Under the pieces are notes generated by a model, which made no database searches, was not told the DNA's origin, and worked only from the letters and a program-made list of their open reading frames with translations. A program made the position numbers and the translations under genes. Shown piece by piece: positions 46,487-55,066 of a stretch of DNA of 64,000 nucleotides. Each line of letters starts with the position of its first letter. Position 1 is the first letter of the stretch. The DNA is taken from NCBI RefSeq assembly GCF_900109145.1, contig NZ_FNYY01000003.1, positions 290,955 to 354,954 of the forward strand, given 5' to 3'. The DNA is from Marinovum algicola. GTDB lineage: Bacteria; Pseudomonadota; Alphaproteobacteria; Rhodobacterales; Rhodobacteraceae.

Positions 46487-47452
46487 TCAGCCTCGGGCAA
46501 AGACCCGCGCCCAGAGCGGCGCGATCAGCCTGGTGCCGATCGGGATCAGCACGATCCCCAGCGCCAGCCCCAACAGCCCGTCAATCGCCGCCTTGCCGGT
46601 CCATTCCAGCGCGCCGCGCCAGCTTTCCGCACCAAGATCGGCGACGGCCACGGCGTAGTGCTTGATCGCCTCTTCCGGCCCGTGCCAGCCCATCTCGGCC
46701 AGCCCGTGCACAATGATCGACCCGCCGACCCAGAGCATCGCGGCGGTGCCGACCACCATCAGAAGCTTCATGAAGCCGGGCATGGCGGTCACGATCCCCC
46801 GGCCCAGCGCCCGGGTCAGGCCCAGCCGGCCCTTCGCCGCCATCCACAGCCCGAGGTCGTCGGCCTTCACGATCAGCGCCACCGCGCCATAGACCGCGAG
46901 CGTGATGCCCACCGCCACGGTCGCCAGCGTCGCCGCCTCGAGCCAGAAGGTGCTGGCCGGAATGGCCGCCAGGGCAATGGTCATGATCTCGGCCGACAGG
47001 ATGAAATCGGTCTTGATCGCGCCCTTGATTTTCTCTTCTTCGAGATGCGCCGGATCCCGGTTGAGATGGCTGCCGTCCGGCCCGCCGTGATGGGCGCCAA
47101 AACCCAGCGCATGGGCCACCTTCTCGGCGCCCTCGAAACAGAGGTAGGCGCCGCCCAGCATCAACAGCGGCGCGATCAGCCAGGGCGCGAAGGCCGAAAG
47201 CGCCAGCCCCGCCGGCAGCAGGAACACCAGCTTGTTGATCAGCGAGCCCCGGGCGATGCGCCAGACGATGGGCAGTTCGCGCGCCGGCTCGAAACCGGTA
47301 AGATACTTCGGCGTCACCGCCGCATCGTCGATCACCGCGCCGGCCGCCTTGGCGCCCGCCTTGGCCGCCTGGCCGGCAATATCGTCGACCGACGCCGCCG
47401 CCACCTTGGCAATCCCCGCCACATCGTCCAGCAGCGCCAGCAAACCGCTCAT
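46487..47452 (-). CDS. DUF808 family membrane protein
   Basis: A 321-residue protein of the YedI/DUF808 type. SGLLALLDDVAGIAKVAAASVDDIAGQAAKAGAKAAGAVIDDAAVTP opens the family, followed by several membrane helices (GSLINKLVFLLPAGLAL, MKLLMVVGTAAMLWVGG). ATG at 47452 (MSGLL) is preferred to an upstream in-frame start. Function unknown. Last residues overlap no gene; it converges on the antiporter. Confidence 0.88.
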   Translation of the reverse strand: MSGLLALLDDVAGIAKVAAASVDDIAGQAAKAGAKAAGAVIDDAAVTPKYLTGFEPARELPIVWRIARGSLINKLVFLLPAGLALSAFAPWLIAPLLMLGGAYLCFEGAEKVAHALGFGAHHGGPDGSHLNRDPAHLEEEKIKGAIKTDFILSAEIMTIALAAIPASTFWLEAATLATVAVGITLAVYGAVALIVKADDLGLWMAAKGRLGLTRALGRGIVTAMPGFMKLLMVVGTAAMLWVGGSIIVHGLAEMGWHGPEEAIKHYAVAVADLGAESWRGALEWTGKAAIDGLLGLALGIVLIPIGTRLIAPLWARVFARG

Positions 47453-47489
47453 GTCATTCTCCCCAGGCTGTCCGTGGGCAATGTAGAGG

Positions 47490-47870
47490 TCAGCTCTCCG
47501 GCTGCAAGGCCCATCGCCCCGGTCCATGCGCGGCCAGGACCAGGCACCCACCGGCAATCGCCCAGTTCTTGACAAAGATCGTCATCTGCCAGGGATCGTC
47601 GGGCAGGAAATGGAACACCGAGGTCACGCCGCAATAGAGCGCCAGCAGGACCGCCACCGCCCGCACCTGCACCCCGAACACCAACGCAAGGCCGGCCAGG
47701 GCGTTGAACCCGAACGCCGGCCAGATCAGCCAAAGCGGAAGCTGCCAATCGGCCAGCAGGCCGGTCGTGCCGCCGGGGCTCAGCGCTTTCTGCACCGCAC
47801 CACCGAGGAAGAGGGCGGCAATCAGAAGGCGGCCGGTGAATACCGCGAGATCATCAAGTCGAGTCTTCAT
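47490..47870 (-). CDS. DoxX-family membrane protein
   Basis: A 126-residue protein with four membrane helices, starting MKTRLDDLAVFTGRLLIAALF. The family-typical N-terminal helix with FTGRLLIAALFLGGAVQKAL and the Gly/Leu-rich middle identify DoxX. The function of this branch is not defined; some members help under oxidative stress. It is divergent from gap1, whose operator repeats lie between. Confidence 0.85.
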   Translation of the reverse strand: MKTRLDDLAVFTGRLLIAALFLGGAVQKALSPGGTTGLLADWQLPLWLIWPAFGFNALAGLALVFGVQVRAVAVLLALYCGVTSVFHFLPDDPWQMTIFVKNWAIAGGCLVLAAHGPGRWALQPES

Positions 47871-47913
47871 CGACGTCTACCTAGCGCGCCCGGCGCAAAG
47901 TCCCGCCGCCGCC

Positions 47914-47988
47914 GTTAACGCCACCATGCGAGGATAGCGCAAACAGGTTAGCGCCACCATGCGCTCCCGCGCCACGGTTAACGCTATC
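47914..47988. promoter_or_regulatory. Three phased operator-like repeats upstream of gap1
   Basis: GTTAACGCCACC (47914-47925), GTTAGCGCCACC (47947-47958) and GTTAACGCTATC (47977-47988) share the pattern GTTARCGCYAYC and are spaced 33 and 30 bases apart, about three helical turns each. They resemble the TGTTA-N-CG-N-TAACA operator of CceR. The sites lie between the divergent doxX and gap1. Confidence 0.5.
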
Positions 47989-48072
47989 ACATTGGAAAAC
48001 AAGGCATTTCCCTTTGACATGCTGCGCCTGCTCGGTATCACCACGGCCAAGGAAACGCGCAGGAGAAATCGG

Positions 48073-49077
48073 ATGACTGTCACTGTCGGGATCAACGGAT
48101 TTGGCCGGATCGGCCGCTGCACGCTGGCGCATATCGCCGAGGCGGCGCGCAACGATGTGCAGGTGGTCAAGATCAACGCCACCGGCCCGCTCGAGACCTC
48201 GGCGCATCTCCTGCGCTATGACAGCGTACATGGCCGCTTTCCCGGCGAGGTCAAAGTCGCCAATGGCACCATGGATCTCGGACGCGGCCCGATGGAGATG
48301 TTCTCGACCTACGATCCGTCAGAGCTCGACTGGTCGGGCTGCGACGTCGTGCTGGAATGCACCGGCCAGTTCAACGACGGCAAGAAGGCCGGCGTACACC
48401 TGGAACGTGGCGCCAAATCGGTGCTGATCTCGGCGCCGGCCAAGAACGTGCAGAAAACCGTGGTCTACGGTGTCAACCACCGCGATCTGATCCCCGGCGA
48501 CACGATGATCTCGAACGGATCCTGCACCACCAACTGCCTGGCGCCGCTGGCCAAGGTGCTGGACGAGGCGATCGGCATCGAACGCGGCATCATGACAACG
48601 ATCCACAGCTACACCGGCGATCAGCCGACGCTGGACCGCCGCCACAACGACCTCTATCGCGCCCGCGCCGCCGCCATGGCGATGATCCCCACCTCCACCG
48701 GTGCCGCCAAGGCGCTCGGCGAAGTGCTGCCCAACCTCAAGGGCAAGCTCGACGGCACCGCGATGCGGGTGCCGACGCCGAATGTCTCGGCCGTCGATCT
48801 GACCTTCGAAGCGGGCAAGGATGTCACCGTCGAGGACGTCAACGAGATCGTGCGCGAAGCCGCCGCCGGCCACATGGGCGCGGTGCTGGGCTATGACCCC
48901 GAACCCAAGGTGAGCATCGATTTCAACCACACGCCGCAAAGCTCGATCTTTGCCCCGGACCAGACCAAGGTCGTCGGCGGCCGCACCGTGCGGGTGCTCG
49001 CCTGGTACGACAACGAATGGGGCTTTTCGGTGCGTATGGCCGATGTCGCCGCCGCCATGGGCCGGCTGCTCCACTGA
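48073..49077 (+). CDS. gap: Glyceraldehyde-3-phosphate dehydrogenase (first copy)
   Basis: A 334-residue NAD(P)-dependent GAPDH. The NAD motif [11 protein letters not shown] starts at residue 6, the catalytic Cys is in SNGSCTTNCLAP near residue 153, and VPTPNVSAVDLTFE is conserved. ATG at 48073 has GGAG upstream. It differs at many positions from the second copy at 52517, so it is not a recent duplicate. Ends in a strong terminator. Confidence 0.94.
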   Translation: MTVTVGINGFGRIGRCTLAHIAEAARNDVQVVKINATGPLETSAHLLRYDSVHGRFPGEVKVANGTMDLGRGPMEMFSTYDPSELDWSGCDVVLECTGQFNDGKKAGVHLERGAKSVLISAPAKNVQKTVVYGVNHRDLIPGDTMISNGSCTTNCLAPLAKVLDEAIGIERGIMTTIHSYTGDQPTLDRRHNDLYRARAAAMAMIPTSTGAAKALGEVLPNLKGKLDGTAMRVPTPNVSAVDLTFEAGKDVTVEDVNEIVREAAAGHMGAVLGYDPEPKVSIDFNHTPQSSIFAPDQTKVVGGRTVRVLAWYDNEWGFSVRMADVAAAMGRLLH

Positions 49078-49102
49078 ACCTTTCCGCAGCCCCACGATCC
49101 AG

Positions 49103-49130
49103 GCCCGCCGGTGTTCCGGCGGGCTTTTTT
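49103..49130 (+). terminator. Terminator of the first gap gene
   Basis: Stem GCCCGCCGG (49103-49111) with CCGGCGGGC (49116-49124), four-base loop TGTT, six Ts. Confidence 0.9.
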
Positions 49131-49268
49131 GCGGCGGCCGCCTGGGGATTGGCGCTGAACCAAAGTTATAGGCGGCAATTTTGCCTCTTTGGTGGATATC
49201 TCATGAAACTGTCACAGGCCAATGTCAGGGCAGACCCATGGATATCGGCCTTGTCAGAGGAAGCCCCC

Positions 49269-49925
49269 ATGACCCACAGCCCAGGTTCGGCCTGCCCCTC
49301 CGTCACCGCCGTCCGCTGCTGCGATCCGGTGCAGCTTGGCCTGCGCTGGGCCCTGGCAGTCAGCTATCTCACCGCCATCGTGACGCCAGAGGGGGGCGCG
49401 GCCCATGTCTGGGCCGGCGCGATGCTTGGCCTCTGTCTTGTCCTGCGGCTGCTCTGGGGTGTGATCGGCCCGCAGAGCGCGGCGCTTGGCGCGCTCTGGC
49501 CGGGCCGGGCCGAGATCGCATTGCAGCTGTCCGATCTGGCGCGGGGCGAGCAACGCTTCGATCTCGGGCCATCACCCCTCGGCGCGGTGCTCTCGCTTGT
49601 CCTGCTGGCCATGCTGGCGCTGGTGGTGCTCAGTGGCGCCGCGCTGGCGCTTGGCGGCGCGCGCGGCGGGACGGAGGCGATCCACGAGGCGCTGGCCCTG
49701 GGCTTTCACGTGGCGCTGGCGGCCTATCTGGCCGGCGTGGTCTGGGCCAGCCTGCACTACCGGGCCAATCTGGTTCTGACCTTGCTCACCGGTGTCAAAC
49801 CCCTGCCCGATGACCTATACTGGCACAATGGCCCCGACCACGACGCAGCAACCGCGCACCCTCGCGCTGGCAATCCTGGCGCAACTCCTGAGCGCCGGGT
49901 ATTTCGTCGGCGACGTCATATATGA
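49269..49925 (+). CDS. Cytochrome b561-type membrane protein
   Basis: A 218-residue protein with four or five membrane helices. LGLRWALAVSYLTAIVTPEGG, VWAGAMLGLCLVLRLLWG and LALGFHVALAAYLAGVVWASLHY resemble Ni-hydrogenase-type cytochrome b, with several His that could hold heme. The last 30 residues (after HNGPDHD) look non-coding and overlap the next gene by 98 bases, so the natural stop may have been lost. ATG at 49269 has GAGGAAG at a good distance; 49203 is an alternative. An electron-transfer role beside a membrane LuxR regulator is likely. Confidence 0.65.
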   Translation: MTHSPGSACPSVTAVRCCDPVQLGLRWALAVSYLTAIVTPEGGAAHVWAGAMLGLCLVLRLLWGVIGPQSAALGALWPGRAEIALQLSDLARGEQRFDLGPSPLGAVLSLVLLAMLALVVLSGAALALGGARGGTEAIHEALALGFHVALAAYLAGVVWASLHYRANLVLTLLTGVKPLPDDLYWHNGPDHDAATAHPRAGNPGATPERRVFRRRRHI

Positions 49926-50427
49926 TCTTCTGACCGAAGAATGGACGGCCCCCGAAGAGGCCGACCTGATCCCCGAAGCGCTGATCACGCTGACGCTGGT
50001 GTTGGCGATCTTCTTTCAGGTGCGCTATCTGCGGATGCTCTTGCAGCGCAAGACCGCGCTGGAGCGGCAGGTCAGCATCGCGGCGGGCGAGCTGCATCAG
50101 GTGATGCAGCGGCATTTCGAGGCCTGGGCCCTGACGCCGGCCGAAAGCGACGTCGCGCTCTTTACCCTCAAGGGGCTGACCATCCCCGAGATTGCCGGCC
50201 ATCGCGGCTCGGCCGAGGGGACGGTCAAATCCCAGCTCAATGCGATCTATCGCAAGGCGGGGGTGTCCGGGCGCGGCGCGCTGCTCAGCCTTCTGATCGA
50301 GGATCTGATGCGCGCACCGCTGTTGACCGGAACCGGAGCTATTGCCCCAGTGCAATCCCTTCCCGGCGCGGATCGGCCCCTCCCATCAGAGCCTCACCCA
50401 GCGAAATCGCATGCAGGCCTGACGTAA
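49828..50427 (+). CDS. Membrane-anchored LuxR-type regulator
   Basis: About 199 residues. Two N-terminal membrane helices (LALAILAQLLSAGYFVGDVIYDLL and LIPEALITLTLVLAIFFQVRYL) and a GerE-type helix-turn-helix near residues 105-165 (LTPAESDVALFTLKGLTIPEIAGHRGSAEGTVKSQLNAIYRKAGV). The last 30 residues overlap ggt on the other strand. It is probably a sensor regulator that responds to a membrane signal, perhaps the adjacent cytochrome. Starts at 49792 or 49810 are also open; ATG at 49828 is the first with a downstream helix in phase. Confidence 0.75.
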   Translation: MAPTTTQQPRTLALAILAQLLSAGYFVGDVIYDLLTEEWTAPEEADLIPEALITLTLVLAIFFQVRYLRMLLQRKTALERQVSIAAGELHQVMQRHFEAWALTPAESDVALFTLKGLTIPEIAGHRGSAEGTVKSQLNAIYRKAGVSGRGALLSLLIEDLMRAPLLTGTGAIAPVQSLPGADRPLPSEPHPAKSHAGLT

Positions 50428-52132
50428 GCCCGCGCGCATTGACCTCGAACCCCATGTCCGCAAGCGCGGTGGTCAGATCGGCGGCCGAGGTGCTCTCTTC
50501 GACGTCATAGGTGCCGAAGCGGTTGACCAGATGCGGCATGGCGACGGCCTGCTGCACATCCATGCCCCAATCGAGCACGGCGATGATCGATTGCGCCACA
50601 TAGCCGATGATCCGGCTGCCGCCCGGGCTGCCGGTAACCAGCACCGGCGCCCCGTCCCGGAGCACGATGGTCGGCGCCATCGAAGAGCGCGGTCGCTTGC
50701 CGGGCTCGACCCGGTTGGCGATGGGCATGCCGTCGGAATGGGTGCGGAAGGAGAAATCGGTCAGCTCGTTGTTGAGCAGGAAGCCGCGCACGAAGAGCCG
50801 CGAACCGAAGCCGTTTTCGATTGTCGTAGTCATCGACAGCGCATTGCCCTCGGCATCGACGATCGAGATATGCGAGGTCGAAGGCAGTTCGATGCTCTCG
50901 TCATCGGACCAGAGGAAGGCGTGGTCATATTCCGGGGTGCCGGGGCTGACCTCGGGCAGCGCGTCATCGCCCGACAGCAGTTGCGACCGCTCCTCGAGAT
51001 ATGGCGCGGCAACCAGCCCCTGAACCGGCACCGGAACGAAATCGCTGTCGGCCATGTAGCGGCCCCGGTCGGCGAAGGCGAGCCGCGAGGCATCGCCGAT
51101 CAGCCGCCAGGCCTCTGGCGACGCCGCTCCAAGGGTGGCAAGATCGTAGTGGTCGAGCATGCCGAGGATCTGCCCCACGGTCAGCGCCCCCGACGACGGC
51201 GGCCCCATGCCGCAGACCTCATGCGCGCGATAGGGCACGCAGACCGCCGGGCGCTCCTTGACCTGGTAAAGCGCCAGATCGACCGAAGACAGCACGCCGG
51301 GATTGCCCTCGGCGCCGCGCACGGTGGCGACGATATCCTCGGCCACCGGCCCGCTGTAGAATGCCTCGCTGCCGCCCTCGGCCATCAGTCGCAGCACCTC
51401 GGCATACTCCGGGTTGGTCAGGCTGTCGCCTTCGGCAATCGCCTCGCCGTCGGGAAAGAAATAGCGGGCGGTGGCGGGAAAGCGCTGGAGCCGCTCGGCA
51501 TCGTCGCGCACCAGCCCGGCCAGACGCGGCGAGACGACAAAGCCGTCTTCTGCCAGCTGCATGGCCCGGTCGAACAGCCCGGCCCAGTTGGACCGGCCCC
51601 AGCGGCGATGCGCCTCTTCCATCAGCCGGGGTGTGCCCGGCGTGCCCACCGAAAGCCCGCCGACAACCGCGTCGAAAAATTGCAGCGGTTCGCCGGTCTC
51701 GTCCTGAAACAATCGCGGTGTCGCCGCGAGCGGCGCGGTTTCGCGGCCGTCGAGCGTGGTGACTTCGCCGCTCTCGGCGTCGTACCAGACCAGAAAGGCG
51801 CCACCGCCCAGCCCCGAGGATTGCGGCTCGACCAGCCCCAGCACGCTCTGCACGGCGACCATGGCGTCGGCGGCGCTGCCGCCGGCGGCCAGCACCTCGG
51901 CCCCGGCCTCGACCGCCAGCGGGTTGGCAGCGACCACCATCCACTCCTGCGCCGTGACCGGCATGCCGGCGGCCTTGGCATCCATCGCCGCCTGCGCCTG
52001 ATCTGACAGCGCCTCGAAGGCGGCGGGCCGGCCGATCTCGGCCTCGGGGGCGACATCGTCGGCGGCCTGCTGCGCCAGCGCCGGCCAGGCGACCAGCGCG
52101 GCCAGCGTCATCGTGCCGGAAAAATATCTCAT
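50339..52132 (-). CDS. ggt: Gamma-glutamyltransferase
   Basis: A 597-residue Ntn hydrolase that removes gamma-glutamyl groups from glutathione and peptides in the periplasm. A signal peptide ends near residue 20 (MTLAALVAWPALAQQ). The self-processing Thr is in LPSTSHISIVDAEGNALSMTTTIE near residue 420, and SGNTTHL-like GGSRIIGYVA and GSPGGSR blocks follow. Length is typical. Single gene. Confidence 0.93.
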   Translation of the reverse strand: MRYFSGTMTLAALVAWPALAQQAADDVAPEAEIGRPAAFEALSDQAQAAMDAKAAGMPVTAQEWMVVAANPLAVEAGAEVLAAGGSAADAMVAVQSVLGLVEPQSSGLGGGAFLVWYDAESGEVTTLDGRETAPLAATPRLFQDETGEPLQFFDAVVGGLSVGTPGTPRLMEEAHRRWGRSNWAGLFDRAMQLAEDGFVVSPRLAGLVRDDAERLQRFPATARYFFPDGEAIAEGDSLTNPEYAEVLRLMAEGGSEAFYSGPVAEDIVATVRGAEGNPGVLSSVDLALYQVKERPAVCVPYRAHEVCGMGPPSSGALTVGQILGMLDHYDLATLGAASPEAWRLIGDASRLAFADRGRYMADSDFVPVPVQGLVAAPYLEERSQLLSGDDALPEVSPGTPEYDHAFLWSDDESIELPSTSHISIVDAEGNALSMTTTIENGFGSRLFVRGFLLNNELTDFSFRTHSDGMPIANRVEPGKRPRSSMAPTIVLRDGAPVLVTGSPGGSRIIGYVAQSIIAVLDWGMDVQQAVAMPHLVNRFGTYDVEESTSAADLTTALADMGFEVNARGLTSGLHAISLGEALMGGADPRREGIALGQ

Positions 52133-52262
52133 GACGGTATCCTCTCCTCCTGAAATCTACCTCGGAGGGTGCCACCGATCCGGCATCAGGCAAAGCGCCA
52201 ATTTGCCGGTTGCCCCTTGGGTCACTCTGCGGCAGGCTGACAGCAAACCGGAGCCAGCCGTC

Positions 52263-52406
52263 ATGACGAACCGCATCGCCGTTTACCTGGGACTGGCCAT
52301 TCTGGCCGCAATCACCGCAGTTTACGTCCTCTCCGGCACCGAGAACTTCCTGTTTCTGGCCAAGAAATTCCTGGAACTCCTGGAGTGGGTCGCCTTCTGG
52401 CGCTGA
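52263..52406 (+). CDS. Small membrane protein, 47 residues
   Basis: One helix (about residues 5-22, IAVYLGLAILAAITAVYVL) and a C-terminal part rich in Phe, Trp and Leu with a second possible amphipathic helix. I recall close relatives of this kind, ending in LLEWVAFWR-like sequence, in other Rhodobacterales. Function unknown. It is divergent from ggt and 110 bases before gap2. Confidence 0.7.
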   Translation: MTNRIAVYLGLAILAAITAVYVLSGTENFLFLAKKFLELLEWVAFWR

Positions 52407-52415
52407 GGCCGGCGA

Positions 52416-52452
52416 TTGACTCTCGGGATCAAATGAGTTTGTTAGCGATAAC
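52416..52452 (+). promoter_or_regulatory. gap2 promoter with overlapping CceR-like operator
   Basis: TTGACT (52416-52421), a 17-base spacer and TTGTTA (52439-52444) look like a sigma-70-type promoter with a weak -10. GTTAGCGATAAC (52441-52452) lies over the -10 and matches 13 of 14 positions of TGTTA-N-CG-N-TAACA when flanked by T and G. Occupancy would block RNA polymerase. Confidence 0.55.
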
Positions 52453-52516
52453 GGAAATCGGAATCGCCGGGCGGCTCTGGCTGCCCAGTCACTCTGCGCG
52501 AAGCTAGGAGAAGATC

Positions 52517-53518
52517 ATGGCTGTTAAAGTTGCCATCAACGGATTTGGACGCATTGGCCGCAACGTTCTGCGCGCCATCATCGAAAGCGACCGCAAGGAC
52601 ATCGACGTCATTGCGATCAACGATCTGGGTCCGGTCGAAACCAATGCGCATCTGCTGCAATTCGACTCTGTGCACGGCCGCTTTCCCGCCGAAGTGACCA
52701 CCGGCGACGACTGGATCGATGTCGGCCGTGGCAAGATCCGCGTCACCGCCGAGCGCAATCCCGCCGACCTGCCCTGGAAAGACGTCGATGTCGTGCTGGA
52801 ATGCACCGGCATCTTCACCTCGAAAGAGGCATGCCAGGCGCATCTCGAGAACGGCTCGTCCCGCGTGCTGATCTCGGCCCCGGGCAAGGACGCCGACAAG
52901 ACCATCGTCTATGGCGTCAACCATGACACGCTGACCGCCGAAGACCTGATCGTTTCGAACGCGTCCTGCACCACCAACTGCCTGTCGCCGGTGGCCAAGG
53001 TGCTGAACGACGAGATCGGCATCGCCAAGGGCTTCATGACCACGATCCACAGCTACACCGGCGACCAGCCGACGCTGGACACGATGCACAAGGATCTCTA
53101 TCGCGCCCGCGCCGCGGCGCTGTCGATGATCCCTACCTCGACCGGTGCCGCCAAGGCCGTGGGTCTGGTGCTGCCCGAGCTGAACGGCAAGCTCGACGGT
53201 GTTGCGATCCGCGTCCCCACCCCGAATGTTTCGGTTGTCGATCTGACCTTCGAAGCCGCGCGCGAAACCACGGTCGAGGAGATCAACAACGCGATCCGCG
53301 CCGCGGCCGACGGCCCGCTCAAAGGCATCCTCGGCTATACCGACCGTCAGCTGGTGTCCTCGGATTTCAACCACGACCCGCATTCCTCGGTGTTCCACTG
53401 CGACCAGACCAAGGTCATGGAGGGCACCATGGTGCGCATCCTGAGCTGGTACGACAATGAATGGGGCTTCTCCAACCGCATGGCCGACACCGCCGTCGCC
53501 ATGGGCAAGCTGATCTGA
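52517..53518 (+). CDS. gap: Glyceraldehyde-3-phosphate dehydrogenase (second copy)
   Basis: A 333-residue [25 protein letters not shown], catalytic Cys in [13 protein letters not shown] near residue 153, and [15 protein letters not shown]. The copy has the classical SNASCTTNC where the first has SNGSCTTNC. Most likely the main glycolytic or gluconeogenic enzyme of the pair. A terminator follows at 53547. Confidence 0.96.
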   Translation: MAVKVAINGFGRIGRNVLRAIIESDRKDIDVIAINDLGPVETNAHLLQFDSVHGRFPAEVTTGDDWIDVGRGKIRVTAERNPADLPWKDVDVVLECTGIFTSKEACQAHLENGSSRVLISAPGKDADKTIVYGVNHDTLTAEDLIVSNASCTTNCLSPVAKVLNDEIGIAKGFMTTIHSYTGDQPTLDTMHKDLYRARAAALSMIPTSTGAAKAVGLVLPELNGKLDGVAIRVPTPNVSVVDLTFEAARETTVEEINNAIRAAADGPLKGILGYTDRQLVSSDFNHDPHSSVFHCDQTKVMEGTMVRILSWYDNEWGFSNRMADTAVAMGKLI

Positions 53519-53546
53519 GCCCACGCCCGTCGAATTTGAACGAGAG

Positions 53547-53580
53547 CGCCCCCGCAGACCTGCGGGGGCGTTTCTTTTTG
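53547..53580 (+). terminator. Terminator of the second gap gene
   Basis: Ten-base stem CGCCCCCGCA (53547-53556) with TGCGGGGGCG (53561-53570), four-base loop, T-rich tail. Confidence 0.9.
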
Positions 53581-53741
53581 TGGGTCACTGCGGGGAAAGC
53601 CCGTGTTTTCAGCGCTTTCAGCTGCACGCCTCATGCATGGCGGCTTTGTCGCGCCGGACGTTGTCCGGCCGCCAAACGGGCCCATATCGCTGCTGTAACC
53701 GGCGCGAAAGCGTCAGAACAAAGATCGGGAAAGGACAAACC

Positions 53742-53906
53742 ATGACCCATGCAATGACCACCTTGCGCGACCGCCTGCAAAAACACGTTGCCTATCGCCG
53801 CACCGCGAAAGAGCTGCGCAGCCTGCCGCATGGCACGGCCCTGGACCTGGGCATCCGTCAGGGCGATGCCGACAAGATCGCGGCGCGGGCGGTCTATGGC
53901 GCCTGA
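53742..53906 (+). CDS. DUF1127-like small protein
   Basis: A 54-residue basic protein starting MTHAMTTLRDRLQKHVAYRRTA, with a conserved ELRSLPHGTALDLGIRQGDADKIAARAVYG. This fits the DUF1127 (YjiS) pattern of an arginine-rich short helix with L-R-x-L-x-DLGI. Members in Rhodobacter and Agrobacterium affect stress response and RNA turnover. ATG at 53742 has GGAAAGGA upstream. A terminator follows. Confidence 0.75.
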   Translation: MTHAMTTLRDRLQKHVAYRRTAKELRSLPHGTALDLGIRQGDADKIAARAVYGA

Positions 53907-53937
53907 TGCGCCAGCCCGCACCGCCTGAGAGACCCCG

Positions 53938-53966
53938 CGCCCCGGCCATCCCGGGGCGTTTTTATT
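53938..53966 (+). terminator. Terminator after the DUF1127-like gene
   Basis: Stem CGCCCCGG (53938-53945) with CCGGGGCG (53951-53958), five-base loop, then GTTTTTATTT. It overlaps the end of the convergent coaD gene. Confidence 0.85.
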
Positions 53967-54456
53967 TGCTGAACTTCTCGGTCAGCGCCTTATGCACCGC
54001 CGGCGTGACGAATTTGCTGACATCGCCGCCGAGACGGGCGATTTCCTTGACCAGCTTCGACGCGATCGCCTGATGCCGGGCCTCGGCCATCAGAAAGACG
54101 GTCTCGATGGAATCGTCGAGCGCCCGGTTCATGCCAACCATCTGGAATTCATATTCGAAATCCGCCACCGCGCGCAGGCCACGCACGATCACCCCGGCGC
54201 CGACGTCGCGGGCACAGTCGATCAGCAGGTTCTCGAAAGGATGCGCGACGATTTCGGTGCCGGTCTGCTCGGCCAGATGGCCGCATTCCCGCTCGATCAT
54301 CGCCACCCGTTCCTCGAGCGTGAACAACGGGCCCTTGTCGCGGTTGATCGCGACGCCGATGACCAGCCTGTCGACCAGGACGGTCGCCCGGCGGATGATA
54401 TCGATATGACCTTCGGTGATCGGGTCGAAGGTGCCGGGATAGAGGCCGATGCGCAT
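53962..54456 (-). CDS. coaD: Phosphopantetheine adenylyltransferase
   Basis: A 164-residue enzyme of CoA biosynthesis. GTFDPITEGHIDIIRRA at residues 8-24 carries the nucleotidyltransferase T/H-x-G-H motif. VRGLRAVADFEYEFQMVGMNR and VFLMAEARHQAIASKLVKEIARLGGDV are conserved. ATG at 54456 (MRIGLYPG) is preferred; an ATG two codons upstream is also possible. Confidence 0.95.
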   Translation of the reverse strand: MRIGLYPGTFDPITEGHIDIIRRATVLVDRLVIGVAINRDKGPLFTLEERVAMIERECGHLAEQTGTEIVAHPFENLLIDCARDVGAGVIVRGLRAVADFEYEFQMVGMNRALDDSIETVFLMAEARHQAIASKLVKEIARLGGDVSKFVTPAVHKALTEKFSK

Positions 54457-54555
54457 GAGCAAGTCCGCTTTCGGGTCGTGTCACTTGGCGGATGAATGCC
54501 GCGTTGCAGGATGCAGTGTCAAGCGCATCGTCAGAAGTTGCGTGCGATCAGGGCG

Positions 54556-54993
54556 TTAATGGCCCATGATCATCCCTTCAAGCGCGTCCTTTTCCATCGC
54601 CAGTTCTGAGAGGCGCGCCTTGACCACATCCCCCAGGGTGATCAGCCCGACAAGCTCGCCGCCCTCGATCACCGGCATGTGGCGAAAGCGCCCTTCGGTC
54701 ATCCGCGCCAGTATGGTATCGGCCTTTTCGTCGCGGGTCGCGGTTTCCAGATCGCTGGTCATATAGGCCTCGACCTTTTCAGAGAGGCAGGCGCCGCCGG
54801 TCTTGGCGAGTTCCCGAACGATGTCGCGTTCCGACAGGATCCCCATGGCCGTCTTGCCACCATCGGCCGAGACGATCACCGTCCCGATGCGCTTTTCGGC
54901 CAGGATTTCCGCCGCTTCCGAGACCAGAGTGCCGGGGGGCACGGTAAAGACAGTTGCATCTGCCTTGGACTTGAGAATCTGCTGGACCAGCAT
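54556..54993 (-). CDS. CBS-domain protein
   Basis: A 145-residue protein of two CBS repeats: VFTVPPGTLVSEAAEILAEKRIGTVIVS...GILSERDIVREL and VEAYMTSDLETATRDEKADTILARMTEGRFRHMPVIEGGELVGLITLGDVVK. CBS pairs bind adenine nucleotides. It has no catalytic domain, so it is probably a stand-alone regulator. Start at 54993 (MLVQQILKSK) lies in the usual place. Confidence 0.88.
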   Translation of the reverse strand: MLVQQILKSKADATVFTVPPGTLVSEAAEILAEKRIGTVIVSADGGKTAMGILSERDIVRELAKTGGACLSEKVEAYMTSDLETATRDEKADTILARMTEGRFRHMPVIEGGELVGLITLGDVVKARLSELAMEKDALEGMIMGH

Positions 54994-55066
54994 CGCGTGC
55001 TCCTTGCCTTGCTTCTTGCGTTCAGCTTTCCCGCAAGTCCTTCGCCTGTCAACCAATCCTAAAGAC

